DNA of 56,405 nt. Origin: Gammaproteobacteria bacterium. GTDB lineage: Bacteria; Pseudomonadota; Gammaproteobacteria; Pseudomonadales; Pseudohongiellaceae. Both the position numbers and the translations under genes were made by a program. The notes beneath the pieces are model-generated. The model made no database searches. It saw only the letters and a list, made by a program, of their open reading frames with translations, and was not told where the DNA came from. Location of the stretch: contig PBYU01000064.1 in NCBI GenBank assembly GCA_002730035.1, positions 1 to 56,405 on the forward strand, in the 5' to 3' direction. Positions 9,171-17,383 of the stretch are shown in pieces. The number at the start of each line of letters is the position of its first letter. Within the stretch, counting starts at the first letter, position 1.

Positions 9171-9198
9171 TTCGCAAAGCCCCGGTTTATGGTATAAA
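9171..9198 (+). promoter_or_regulatory. rpsB promoter with GC-rich discriminator
   Basis: TTCGCA (9171-9176) and TATAAA (9193-9198) are separated by 16 bp. The -10 is followed directly by GCGGCGCGC, a GC-rich discriminator of the kind found at stringently controlled ribosomal promoters. Transcription would start near 9205, giving a leader of about 160 nt, similar in size to the E. coli rpsB leader. Confidence 0.65.
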
Positions 9199-9204
9199 GC
9201 GGCG

Positions 9205-9365
9205 CGCTTTGCTGGGAGTCAGATTGGCAACTGTAAAAGCGCTGAATATTAACTAACGTCGCACATATACCGTCACATGTGATCCGGGTGCCCGGCCGGC
9301 AGAATCTGCCAGTAGGGTTGATCCATGGGGTGTATGGAGGCCTAACCCAAAACGTAGGTAACAAC
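9205..9365 (+). promoter_or_regulatory. rpsB 5' leader, candidate S2 autoregulatory RNA
   Basis: The leader of about 160 nt contains GGCAG-AAT-CTGCC (9298-9310) and a possible pairing of GGGTT (9315-9319) with AACCC (9344-9348). The second pairing brackets the region just before the ribosome binding site. In E. coli, S2 represses rpsB-tsf translation through a structured leader. That this leader works the same way is inference from position and length; I did not verify a consensus fold. Confidence 0.4.
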
Positions 9366-10577
9366 ATGACTGTAAGCATGAAAGAAATGCTCCGTGCAGG
9401 AGTGCATTTCGGGCACCAGTGTCGCTACTGGAATCCAAAAATGGAGCCATACATCTTCGGCTCCCGCAACAAAATCCATATCATCAATCTTGAGCACACG
9501 GTTCCAGCACTGAATTCCGCGCTGGATGAAGTGACCGATATGGCGGACAAGAAAAAGAAGATTCTGTTCGTCGGTACCAAGCGTGCCGCAGCCAAAATCG
9601 TGCGTGAACAGGCCGAACGTGCCGGCATGCCCTACGTGAATCATCGCTGGCTGGGTGGCATGCTCACCAACTACAAGACCATCCGAGGATCTATCAAGCG
9701 CCTTAAGGAACTGGAAATCCAGGAAACCGATGGCACCTTTAACCGACTTACCAAGAAAGAAGCCTTGATGCTTACTCGTGCCAAGGAAAAGCTGGAGCGC
9801 AGTATCGGCGGAATTAAGGACATGGGTGGCTTACCCGATGCGCTGTTCGTGATTGATGTCGATCACGAACGCATCGCGGTCACAGAAGCAAACAACCTGA
9901 AGATTCCTGTTATTGGCGTAGTCGATACCAACAGTAATCCCGAAGGCGTGAACTATGTTATTCCGGGTAACGATGACGCGATTCGTGCCATTCAGTTGTA
10001 TGCCACGGCGATTGCCGAAGCCTGCATCGAGGGGCGTGGCATGAGCGGACCGGCCGAAGGCGATAGTGAATTCGTCGAAGTCGAAGGAAATGAGGCAGCA
10101 GCAGCGAAAGCCGCTGCAGCGGCGGCTGATGGTGATGCCCCCGAAGATTCGGCAGGCGAAGCACCTGCGGATGCCGTTGGGCAGGAGACAGCAGCTGCAG
10201 AGACTGTGGAAGACGTAGCTGCAACTGCAGAAGCCGAGCAAGCCACCGAAGAAGCGCCTGCAGAAGAAGCAGCTGCTGCTGAAGAGGCACCTGCAAAAGA
10301 GGCACCTGCAAAAGAGGCACCAGCAGAAGAAGCACCAGTTGTAGATGCTGCTGGAGCAGTCGAAGAGCCTGAGGAGCCGGCTCCCGCTAAGAAAGCAGCC
10401 GCGAAAAAGGTAGCTAAGAAGAAAGCAACCGCTAAGAAGGCAGCGCCGGCTAAGAAAGCCCCAGCCAAGAAGGCGGCAGCCAAGAAAAAAGCGCCGGCTA
10501 AGAAGGCAGCTGCCAAGAAAAAGGCACCTGACAAGAAAAAGGCACTTGCCAAGAAGAAGGCGGCGGGTGATTCCTGA
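9366..10577 (+). CDS. rpsB: 30S ribosomal protein S2 with long Ala/Glu and Lys/Ala tail
   Basis: S2 binds the head-body junction of the 30S subunit and is needed for S1 binding. The core (residues 1-225, [18 protein letters not shown]... to EACIEGRG) is a normal S2. From residue 226 (base 10041) the frame continues for about 178 residues beyond the usual 240-residue end. First comes an acidic Ala/Glu/Asp-rich stretch to about residue 340, then a basic AKKKAAAKK-like stretch ending at 403. The ATG at 9366 matches family N-termini; the frame is open further upstream but that part is leader. A terminator-like hairpin and then tsf follow. Confidence 0.93.
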   Translation: MTVSMKEMLRAGVHFGHQCRYWNPKMEPYIFGSRNKIHIINLEHTVPALNSALDEVTDMADKKKKILFVGTKRAAAKIVREQAERAGMPYVNHRWLGGMLTNYKTIRGSIKRLKELEIQETDGTFNRLTKKEALMLTRAKEKLERSIGGIKDMGGLPDALFVIDVDHERIAVTEANNLKIPVIGVVDTNSNPEGVNYVIPGNDDAIRAIQLYATAIAEACIEGRGMSGPAEGDSEFVEVEGNEAAAAKAAAAAADGDAPEDSAGEAPADAVGQETAAAETVEDVAATAEAEQATEEAPAEEAAAAEEAPAKEAPAKEAPAEEAPVVDAAGAVEEPEEPAPAKKAAAKKVAKKKATAKKAAPAKKAPAKKAAAKKKAPAKKAAAKKKAPDKKKALAKKKAAGDS

Positions 10578-10653
10578 GGGATTGGCTCTGTAATGACTCG
10601 ATCTACTGATACCCCGGTTAGTGATAACCAGTAATAACTGACGAACGAACAAT

Positions 10654-10680
10654 AAAGGGGGCATACAGCCCCCTTTCTTT
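10654..10680 (+). terminator. Terminator or attenuator between rpsB and tsf
   Basis: AAAGGGGGC (10654-10662) pairs perfectly with GCCCCCTTT (10668-10676) around a 5-base loop, followed by CTTT. An rpsB-tsf attenuator is also known in E. coli; it lets S2 be made in excess over EF-Ts or uncouples the two genes. Confidence 0.8.
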
Positions 10681-10749
10681 AAATGAATCTCCAGTGGGCT
10701 AGGACAGAGCCCGCGGGGCTACGAAAGAATACCAAGTGAGGCACTAGTA

Positions 10750-11625
10750 ATGGCTACTATTACTGCGAGTATGGTTAAGGAACTGCGTGAGCGCACCGGC
10801 CTGGGCATGATGGATTGCAAGAAGGCACTGTCGGCAGCCGACGGTGATATGCAGAAGGCAATCGATGACTTGCGCAAGGCCAGTGGGCTAAAGGCTGAGA
10901 AGAGGTCGAGCCGCGTGGCAGCCGAAGGGATTGTGTTGACAAAAATTGCCGAGGATGGCAACTACGGTGTTGTGGTTGAAGTAAATAGCGAGACTGACTT
11001 CGTCGCGCGGGATGAAAATTTTCTGAATTTTGCCCAGCAGGCCTTGGGCCTGGCGTTCGTTAATAGTGATGCCGATGCTGAGAGCCTGTTAGACAATGGC
11101 CTGGAAGAAACACGACAAGCGCTGGTTCAGAAAATCGGCGAAAATATTAATCTGCGGCGTGTTGCAAGGCTGAACTTCGAGGATGCCAATAAAGGCATCG
11201 TGGAGAGCTATGTCCACAGCAATAACCGAATTGCAGTATTGATCGCACTGCGTGGCGGCGATGAAGCCCTGGCACGTGATATCGCCATGCATGTGGCAGC
11301 GATTAACCCTATGGTAATCAGAGCCGAAGACGTACCCGAAGAGGTACTGGCGAAAGAGTCTGAGATTTATTCTGCGCAGGCACGTGAGAGCGGTAAGCCG
11401 GAAGAAATTATCGAAAAGATGATCAGTGGGCGCCTGCGTAAATTTGTGGCTGAAGTCAGTCTAATGGAACAACCCTTCGTTAAGGATCCCGACAGCAAGG
11501 TAGTGGATTTGCTATCCGAGGCTGGCGCCGATATCGTGAACTTCGTGCGCTTTGAGGTTGGCGAAGGTATCGAGAAAGAGGAAGTGGACTTCGCAGATGA
11601 AGTGGCGGCACAGGTCAACGGTTAA
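10750..11625 (+). CDS. tsf: Translation elongation factor Ts
   Basis: EF-Ts exchanges GDP for GTP on EF-Tu. The N-terminal UBA-like segment with LRERTGLGMMDCKKAL (about residues 11-26) and the TDFVARDENF motif (about 80-90), which contacts EF-Tu, are both present. The 291 residues match the family. It follows rpsB after a hairpin-containing gap of 172 bp. A short TCTTGCT/AGCAAGA hairpin (11659-11675) lies between tsf and pyrH, without a T tract. Confidence 0.97.
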   Translation: MATITASMVKELRERTGLGMMDCKKALSAADGDMQKAIDDLRKASGLKAEKRSSRVAAEGIVLTKIAEDGNYGVVVEVNSETDFVARDENFLNFAQQALGLAFVNSDADAESLLDNGLEETRQALVQKIGENINLRRVARLNFEDANKGIVESYVHSNNRIAVLIALRGGDEALARDIAMHVAAINPMVIRAEDVPEEVLAKESEIYSAQARESGKPEEIIEKMISGRLRKFVAEVSLMEQPFVKDPDSKVVDLLSEAGADIVNFVRFEVGEGIEKEEVDFADEVAAQVNG

Positions 11626-11706
11626 GGGCCTGAGTCGTAGTCCAAGCAGCCAGACCACTCTTGCTTACAGCAAGACTAGTAATCACGACGTAAAGACGGT
11701 GCAGGC

Positions 11707-12426
11707 ATGGTGAAAAAGGAACGCAAGTACAACCGGATTCTGCTGAAACTCAGTGGTGAGGCACTCACCGGTGATGCTGAGTATGGCATTGATCCGAAAG
11801 TGCTTGATCGGATCGCCGTCGAAGTGGGGCAGCTGGTCGGCCTGGGTGTTCAGGTCGGTATGGTCATTGGCGGCGGCAACCTGTTTCGCGGTGCCATGCT
11901 GCATGCCGCCGGCATGGAGCGGGTGACAGGCGATCACATGGGTATGCTGGCGACCGTCATGAACTCACTGGCCATGCGTGATTCTCTGGAGCGAGCCAAT
12001 ATCCATACACGAGTAATGTCCGCCATCCAGATGAGTGGTGTCGTGGAGCACTATGACCGTCGCAGCGCGATTCGTCACCTGGAGGCGGGTGATGTGGTTA
12101 TCTTCTCTGCCGGTACTGGAAATCCCTTCTTTACTACCGACTCGGCAGCCTGCCTCAGGGGCATCGAAATCGATGCGGACCTGATTCTCAAGGCAACCAA
12201 GGTGGACGGCGTTTACTCGGCTGATCCCGAAACCCATCCCGATGCCGTCAAATTTGATAAGCTCAGTTACGATGATGTCATCCAGAAGAATTTGGGTGTT
12301 ATGGACCTGACTGCTATCTGTCTGAGTCGTGATCATGAAATACCCATCAAGGTATTTAATATGCATCGAGCAGGAGCCCTGCTCGACAATGTCATGGGGA
12401 AGCAGGACGGTACGCTTATCGAATAG
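11707..12426 (+). CDS. pyrH: UMP kinase PyrH
   Basis: PyrH is the hexameric bacterial UMP kinase of the amino-acid-kinase fold, making UDP for RNA, sugar nucleotides and pyrimidine supply. [13 protein letters not shown] near residues 8-20 and [10 protein letters not shown] near residues 56-65 are the nucleotide-binding signatures. [13 protein letters not shown] near residue 140 is the substrate loop. Its 239 residues and its place between tsf and frr are the standard arrangement. Confidence 0.97.
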   Translation: MVKKERKYNRILLKLSGEALTGDAEYGIDPKVLDRIAVEVGQLVGLGVQVGMVIGGGNLFRGAMLHAAGMERVTGDHMGMLATVMNSLAMRDSLERANIHTRVMSAIQMSGVVEHYDRRSAIRHLEAGDVVIFSAGTGNPFFTTDSAACLRGIEIDADLILKATKVDGVYSADPETHPDAVKFDKLSYDDVIQKNLGVMDLTAICLSRDHEIPIKVFNMHRAGALLDNVMGKQDGTLIE

Positions 12427-12461
12427 TGCGATATTGCGTTTTGTGAAAAGAGGAACAACAT

Positions 12462-13019
12462 ATGATAGATGAGATAGTTACAGGCGCAGAACAAAGAATG
12501 CAGAAGAGCGTTGGTTCCTTGGAAGACGCTTTTAAAAAGATCCGTACGGGGCGTGCCCACCCCAGTATTCTCGACAGCGTGATGGTGTCTTATTACGGCA
12601 CCGATACACCGTTAAATCAGCTGGCTAATGTCCATGTTGAAGAAGGGCGCTCATTACTCATCTCTCCCTGGGAAAAGCAATTAATTAAAGAGATTGAAAA
12701 AGCCATATTGAAATCTGATCTAGGATTGAATCCCTCCAATAATGGCGACACCATACGTGTACCTATGCCACCGCTGACTGAAGAAACGCGGCGAGAATAT
12801 ACCAAGCAGGCTAAACACGAAGCAGAAAATACCAGAGTGGCTATTCGGAATATTCGGCGCGATGCAAATTCAGACTTTAAAGACTTGGAGAAAGAGAAAG
12901 AAATTAGCGAAGATGAATATCATCACGCAGAGGATCAAGTTCAGAAATTGACTGATAAATACGTTGCCGTCGTTGAATCTACTTTTCATAGCAAGGAAGA
13001 AGATTTACTTTCTTTTTAA
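12462..13019 (+). CDS. frr: Ribosome recycling factor
   Basis: Frr acts with EF-G to split post-termination ribosomes. The 185-residue protein shows the family order: an N-terminal helix MIDEIVTGAEQRM, FKKIRTGRAHPSIL near residues 24-37, VPMPPLTEETRREYTKQ near residues 105-121, and a long C-terminal helix. AGAGGAAC precedes the ATG at good spacing. It lies 35 bp after pyrH. Confidence 0.97.
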   Translation: MIDEIVTGAEQRMQKSVGSLEDAFKKIRTGRAHPSILDSVMVSYYGTDTPLNQLANVHVEEGRSLLISPWEKQLIKEIEKAILKSDLGLNPSNNGDTIRVPMPPLTEETRREYTKQAKHEAENTRVAIRNIRRDANSDFKDLEKEKEISEDEYHHAEDQVQKLTDKYVAVVESTFHSKEEDLLSF

Positions 13020-13085
13020 TGATTTCGAGATTCAGAATTACGGCATCAGACCTAACAGAGTCGGTGTGTAGTATAGAGTTAAACA

Positions 13086-13829
13086 ATGACACCTGACCCA
13101 ATTCAACAGTATCCCCAACATATTGCTATTGTCATGGATGGTAATAATCGCTGGGCCAAGGCTAAAGGACTGCCTACCAAATCCGGTCACCGCTATGGAG
13201 CAGAGGCTGCTCGTGACATCGTTAATTCCTGTGTGGATCGCAACATAGATTACCTGACGCTGTTTGCTTTCAGCAGTGAAAACTGGATGCGGCCAATTCG
13301 CGAAGTGCGGGGCTTGATGGCGCTATTTCTCACAGCCTTAAAACGTAGTGAAATCAATCAGTTACATAAAAAAAATGTACATTTGCTCTTTGTTGGCAAT
13401 CGCAGCGGATTCTCGAAGAAACTGCAGAGTAATATGCTGGATGTAGAACAGCTGACACGCAATAATACGGGCACCACGGTGATAGTTGCGGCCGACTACG
13501 GTGGGCGCTGGGATATTAACAATGCTGCCAGATCTCTCGCGGCAAAAGTTGCTGCAGGCGAACTTACCAGTGAACAGATCGACATAGATCTGATGCATCG
13601 GCATACGAGCCTGGGCGAGTATCCCGATCCAGATCTTTGCATCCGAACCGGTGGAGAGCATCGCATAAGCAATTTCCTGCTCTGGCAATTCGCTTATACC
13701 GAACTCTATTTTACCGACTGTTTCTGGCCGGATTTCGACGATGCGCAATTACAGATAGCACTGGATGATTTCGCGTCTCGCCAGCGTCGTTATGGCGGAC
13801 ATGAAAACGGAAAGCAAGGCGAAGATTAG
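13086..13829 (+). CDS. uppS: Undecaprenyl diphosphate synthase UppS
   Basis: UppS adds eight isopentenyl units in cis to farnesyl diphosphate, making the C55 carrier lipid that UppP later dephosphorylates. HIAIVMDGNNRWAKAKG at residues 8-24 carries the catalytic Asp and the diphosphate-binding Arg. DLCIRTGGEHRISNFLLWQ near residue 180 is the second signature. It has 247 residues. Its stop shares one base with the cdsA GTG (TAGTG), so the two are coupled. Confidence 0.97.
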   Translation: MTPDPIQQYPQHIAIVMDGNNRWAKAKGLPTKSGHRYGAEAARDIVNSCVDRNIDYLTLFAFSSENWMRPIREVRGLMALFLTALKRSEINQLHKKNVHLLFVGNRSGFSKKLQSNMLDVEQLTRNNTGTTVIVAADYGGRWDINNAARSLAAKVAAGELTSEQIDIDLMHRHTSLGEYPDPDLCIRTGGEHRISNFLLWQFAYTELYFTDCFWPDFDDAQLQIALDDFASRQRRYGGHENGKQGED

Positions 13830-14698
13830 TGTTAAAACAGCGCATTATAACTGCTGTTATATTATTGCTGGGTTTGATACTAGCAACGACACTATTGCCT
13901 TCTTTTAACTTCGCCATTCTTCTCGCGTTGGTTGTGTTACTGGGCAGTTGGGAATGGGGTGGATTCATAGGGCTTACCGATAACAAATCAAGGCTTGGTT
14001 ATTCTGCGACTCTGGCGATAATGCTGGTCGGTCTGTTCTTTCTGCTAAAAGTAACACCAGAAGCCGAATCAATCGATAGTCTCAGAGCTTCTCTTATTCT
14101 AGGCTTGGGGCTGCTGTTCTGGTTAGTTGTGTCGTTGATACTGAAAGATTATCCGCACAACGCCGAGCAGTGGAATGACAAATCTAAAATAGCCACTATG
14201 GGTTTGTTAACGTTGTTACCCACATGGGTTGGCATTGTTCAGCTGAAGTACCTTCTTGAGCAGGGCTACCTGGTGTTTGCTCTCGTGGTTATGGTCGCCG
14301 CGGTCGATATAGGTGCTTACTTCACTGGTATTCGATTTGGACATAACAAGCTGGCACCACAACTTAGTCCAAATAAATCCTGGGAAGGCGTGTGGGGTGG
14401 TTTATCCCTATGTCTATTATTAGGGCTGCTGTTAATCTGGGCATTGCACACTTACTTGCTGAAGTTGGGCCCCTTGCAGATTGGCTTACTGATTCTACTA
14501 AGCCTTGCCGTGACTTTCTTCGACGTGATCGGCGACCTGGCGGAGAGCATGCTCAAACGTAATCGCCATATTAAAGACAGTGGGGCGCTACTACCGGGTC
14601 ATGGTGGTATTCTGGACAGAGTCGACGGGCTGATTGCGGTTGTTCCAAGTTTCGTACTGACCCTGCTGCTGGTACTGCCAGATCTCGGTGATTTATGA
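13829..14698 (+). CDS. cdsA: Phosphatidate cytidylyltransferase CdsA
   Basis: CdsA makes CDP-diacylglycerol from phosphatidate and CTP at the inner membrane, the branch point to all major phospholipids. The 289-residue protein is mostly hydrophobic. It ends with the family signature KRNRHIKDSGALLPGHGG (about residues 242-259), followed by LDRVDG with the metal-binding Asp. It starts with GTG overlapping the uppS stop and ends overlapping the dxr ATG (ATGA at 14695-14698). Confidence 0.96.
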   Translation: MLKQRIITAVILLLGLILATTLLPSFNFAILLALVVLLGSWEWGGFIGLTDNKSRLGYSATLAIMLVGLFFLLKVTPEAESIDSLRASLILGLGLLFWLVVSLILKDYPHNAEQWNDKSKIATMGLLTLLPTWVGIVQLKYLLEQGYLVFALVVMVAAVDIGAYFTGIRFGHNKLAPQLSPNKSWEGVWGGLSLCLLLGLLLIWALHTYLLKLGPLQIGLLILLSLAVTFFDVIGDLAESMLKRNRHIKDSGALLPGHGGILDRVDGLIAVVPSFVLTLLLVLPDLGDL

Positions 14699-15888
14699 GT
14701 GAAGCTGTCTCAATAAGCATACTCGGATCGACCGGCTCCGTCGGCAGGAACACCTTGGCTGTTCTCGATCAAGATCCAGGCTATCGAGTATTTGCATTGA
14801 GTGCTCACCGTAATGTCGAACTGTTATTGAAGCAATGCCAACAGTACCAGCCCGACTTCGCCGTGGTCACCGATGCAGCCAGCGCGGAGCAGTTTGCAGG
14901 GCTGCTTGCCGAGAGCGACTGCGCTACGGTATTGCTGACCGCCAGCGATGCGCTTGAACGCATTGCCAGCGATGCAGAGGTACAGGTAGTCATGGCTGCA
15001 ATCGTGGGTGCCGCGGGACTGGAATCTACCCTGGCGGCTGTCGCCGCCGGCAAAAAAGTGCTGTTGGCGAACAAGGAATCAGTGGTGATGTCCGGTGAAT
15101 TGTTTATGGAAAGCGCAGCTCGCAACGGTGCGACTATTATTCCTATCGACAGCGAACACAATGCAATATTTCAGTGCCTGACGCGCAACGGCGAGGCATC
15201 CAATGAATCACCGATGGCCGGGGTGGAAAAGCTCGTGCTTACGGCATCTGGTGGACCCTTTCTCGGGACTGAATTGCAGCAGTTCGACAGCATTACCCCG
15301 GAGCAGGCCTGCAAACATCCGCAATGGTCGATGGGGCGCAAGATTTCGGTTGATTCGGCGACCATGATGAACAAGGGTCTGGAATTCATCGAGGCCAGCT
15401 ACCTGTTTGGTGCAAATGCGGAGCAGATCGAAATATTGATCCACCCCCAGAGTATTATTCATTCGATGGTGCACTACCGGGACGGCTCGGTGCTGGCACA
15501 GTTGGCGAACCCGGATATGCGAGTACCCATCGCCCATGGCCTGGCTTATCCAGAACGCATCACATCGGGGGTGAAGCCTCTGCGGCTGGCTGAGATTGGA
15601 ACATTGCAGTTTGAGACCCCGGATACCGAGCGATTTCCCTGCCTGTCGCTGGGCATAGAGGCGGCAAAGCAGGGTGGCACGGCACCCACTGCGCTGAATG
15701 CGGCTAATGAAGAAGCGGTGGCCGCGTTTCTGGAAGGGGTGCTGCGCTTTACCCAAATTCCGTTAATTATTGAAACGGTTATGTCGAAAATACCTTGTGA
15801 AGCGGCGCTAAGTCTGGCTATTATTCAGGACATTGATAGGCAGGCTCGAAGCTTATCTAAGAAATTGATATCAAAGGATTTTCACTGA
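14695..15888 (+). CDS. dxr: 1-deoxy-D-xylulose 5-phosphate reductoisomerase
   Basis: Dxr converts DXP to MEP with NADPH, the committed step of the non-mevalonate isoprenoid pathway; ispD and ispF of the same pathway are near 36 kb. ILGSTGSVGRNTL near residue 10 is the NADPH-binding loop. IPIDSEHNAIFQ near 150 holds metal and substrate ligands, and MMNKGLEFIEA near 225 is the second active-site signature. The 397 residues are typical. Its ATG overlaps cdsA by four bases. Confidence 0.97.
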   Translation: MSEAVSISILGSTGSVGRNTLAVLDQDPGYRVFALSAHRNVELLLKQCQQYQPDFAVVTDAASAEQFAGLLAESDCATVLLTASDALERIASDAEVQVVMAAIVGAAGLESTLAAVAAGKKVLLANKESVVMSGELFMESAARNGATIIPIDSEHNAIFQCLTRNGEASNESPMAGVEKLVLTASGGPFLGTELQQFDSITPEQACKHPQWSMGRKISVDSATMMNKGLEFIEASYLFGANAEQIEILIHPQSIIHSMVHYRDGSVLAQLANPDMRVPIAHGLAYPERITSGVKPLRLAEIGTLQFETPDTERFPCLSLGIEAAKQGGTAPTALNAANEEAVAAFLEGVLRFTQIPLIIETVMSKIPCEAALSLAIIQDIDRQARSLSKKLISKDFH

Positions 15889-15931
15889 TTGGACACGGCC
15901 TGGATAAGGCCTCCGGAAAGTCATTACTGTA

Positions 15932-17320
15932 ATGCTTGAATTTATCATAAGTGTGCTCGCCCTGATCGTAACGCTGGGGATTCTCGTGACCATTCACGAG
16001 TTTGGTCATTTCTGGGTGGCACGCCGCTGCGGCGTGAAAGTGTTGCGATTCTCAATCGGCTTCGGGCGGGCCGTAAAAACCTGGATAGGCAAAGATGGCG
16101 TGGAATACGTGCTGGCCCCCATTCCCCTGGGGGGATACGTCAAGATGCTGGGTCAGGAGGACACCACGCTGACTGACGCCAGTGAGGTGCCCGTTAACGA
16201 GCGCCATCACTCTTTTGCCTGTAAGTCACTCTGGCAGCGCATGGCAATAGTCGCGGCAGGTCCTGTGGCTAATTTTCTGCTGGCAATCTTTATTTACTGG
16301 GTAATTAATATATCTTATGGTATCAATGGGATAGCTCCTATAATTAATGGAGTATCTAGCAATTCTGCAGCCCAGTTAGCAGGACTGGAAGTGGGCGATG
16401 AAATCCTCGCCGTAGACGGGCAACCGACCATTATCTGGCAGCAGGTAACGCTAAGGATGCTGGGCCGACTCGGCGAGACTGGCGAGCTGGTCTTCAGCGT
16501 AGATCCTGCCGATTCCAGCAACATCCGCGACGTGCGGATTCCTATTCAGGCATGGATGGGGGGAGATACCGAACCCGATCCGGTTACCAACCTCGGTATC
16601 GTGCGCATCGAGATTCCCGCACTCATAGGCGGCACAATAGCGGGCGGCAGAGCAGAATTCGGTGACTTGCAGACAGGCGATGAAGTCCTGTCTGTAAATG
16701 GTGAGCCAATTCTGGGCTGGACCCATTGGGTCCAAGTCATCAGGAATAGCCCGGAACTCGATCTGGATGTCATTGTCCAACGCAATGGAAGTGAGACTGG
16801 TCTGGAACTACGGCCCGAACTTGTCAGAGGCGAAGACGGTAGAGCAATCGGTTCTATTGGCGCCTATTTACAGGAAACCAGCTTGTCTGAAATCTTGCCT
16901 CCGGAGGCACTGCGAGCAATTCATTTTGGACCGCTCACTGCAATTCAGCCGGCGCTGCAAGAGACTTGGGATAAATCGGTCTTTGTTCTTGTATCACTCA
17001 AGAAAATGGTTATTGGTCTGATTTCGGTCAAGAATATCAATGGTCCGATAACGATTGCTCAAGTAGCGGGGGAAACAGCCTCTTATGGCCTCAATGTCTA
17101 TCTGGGATTCTTGGCGCTGTTGAGCATCTCACTTGGAGTGCTTAACCTGATGCCGATCCCGGTATTGGATGGAGGACATTTGATATACTACATGATCGAA
17201 GCGGTCATCAGACGCCCGGTGCCAGAACGCATCCAGGCCTGGGGATTGCAGCTGGGTCTGCTATTAATCTCGGGGATAATGGTGTTAGCACTATACAATG
17301 ACTTTGTCCGAATACTATAA
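15932..17320 (+). CDS. rseP: Intramembrane site-2 protease RseP
   Basis: RseP cleaves anti-sigma factor RseA within the membrane, releasing sigma-E during envelope stress, and also clears signal peptides. The zinc motif HEFGH is at residues 22-26 in the first membrane helix, and LNLMPIPVLDGGH near residue 405 supplies the third ligand. Two PDZ domains lie between, about residues 115-300. The 462 residues are slightly longer than in E. coli. Its position before bamA and skp links it to outer-membrane biogenesis. Confidence 0.96.
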   Translation: MLEFIISVLALIVTLGILVTIHEFGHFWVARRCGVKVLRFSIGFGRAVKTWIGKDGVEYVLAPIPLGGYVKMLGQEDTTLTDASEVPVNERHHSFACKSLWQRMAIVAAGPVANFLLAIFIYWVINISYGINGIAPIINGVSSNSAAQLAGLEVGDEILAVDGQPTIIWQQVTLRMLGRLGETGELVFSVDPADSSNIRDVRIPIQAWMGGDTEPDPVTNLGIVRIEIPALIGGTIAGGRAEFGDLQTGDEVLSVNGEPILGWTHWVQVIRNSPELDLDVIVQRNGSETGLELRPELVRGEDGRAIGSIGAYLQETSLSEILPPEALRAIHFGPLTAIQPALQETWDKSVFVLVSLKKMVIGLISVKNINGPITIAQVAGETASYGLNVYLGFLALLSISLGVLNLMPIPVLDGGHLIYYMIEAVIRRPVPERIQAWGLQLGLLLISGIMVLALYNDFVRIL

Positions 17321-17383
17321 CCAGAGATCCCTAAAAAACCCGCCGCCAAGTAACAATCACTAAAATTTGAGTAAGCATTACAA

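Noticed and set aside
9831..10664. Long minus-strand open frame of 277 residues opposite rpsB
   Set aside because: It is the reverse reading of the low-complexity Ala/Lys codons of the S2 tail, giving Cys/Leu/Phe-rich nonsense, and has no family-like sequence.
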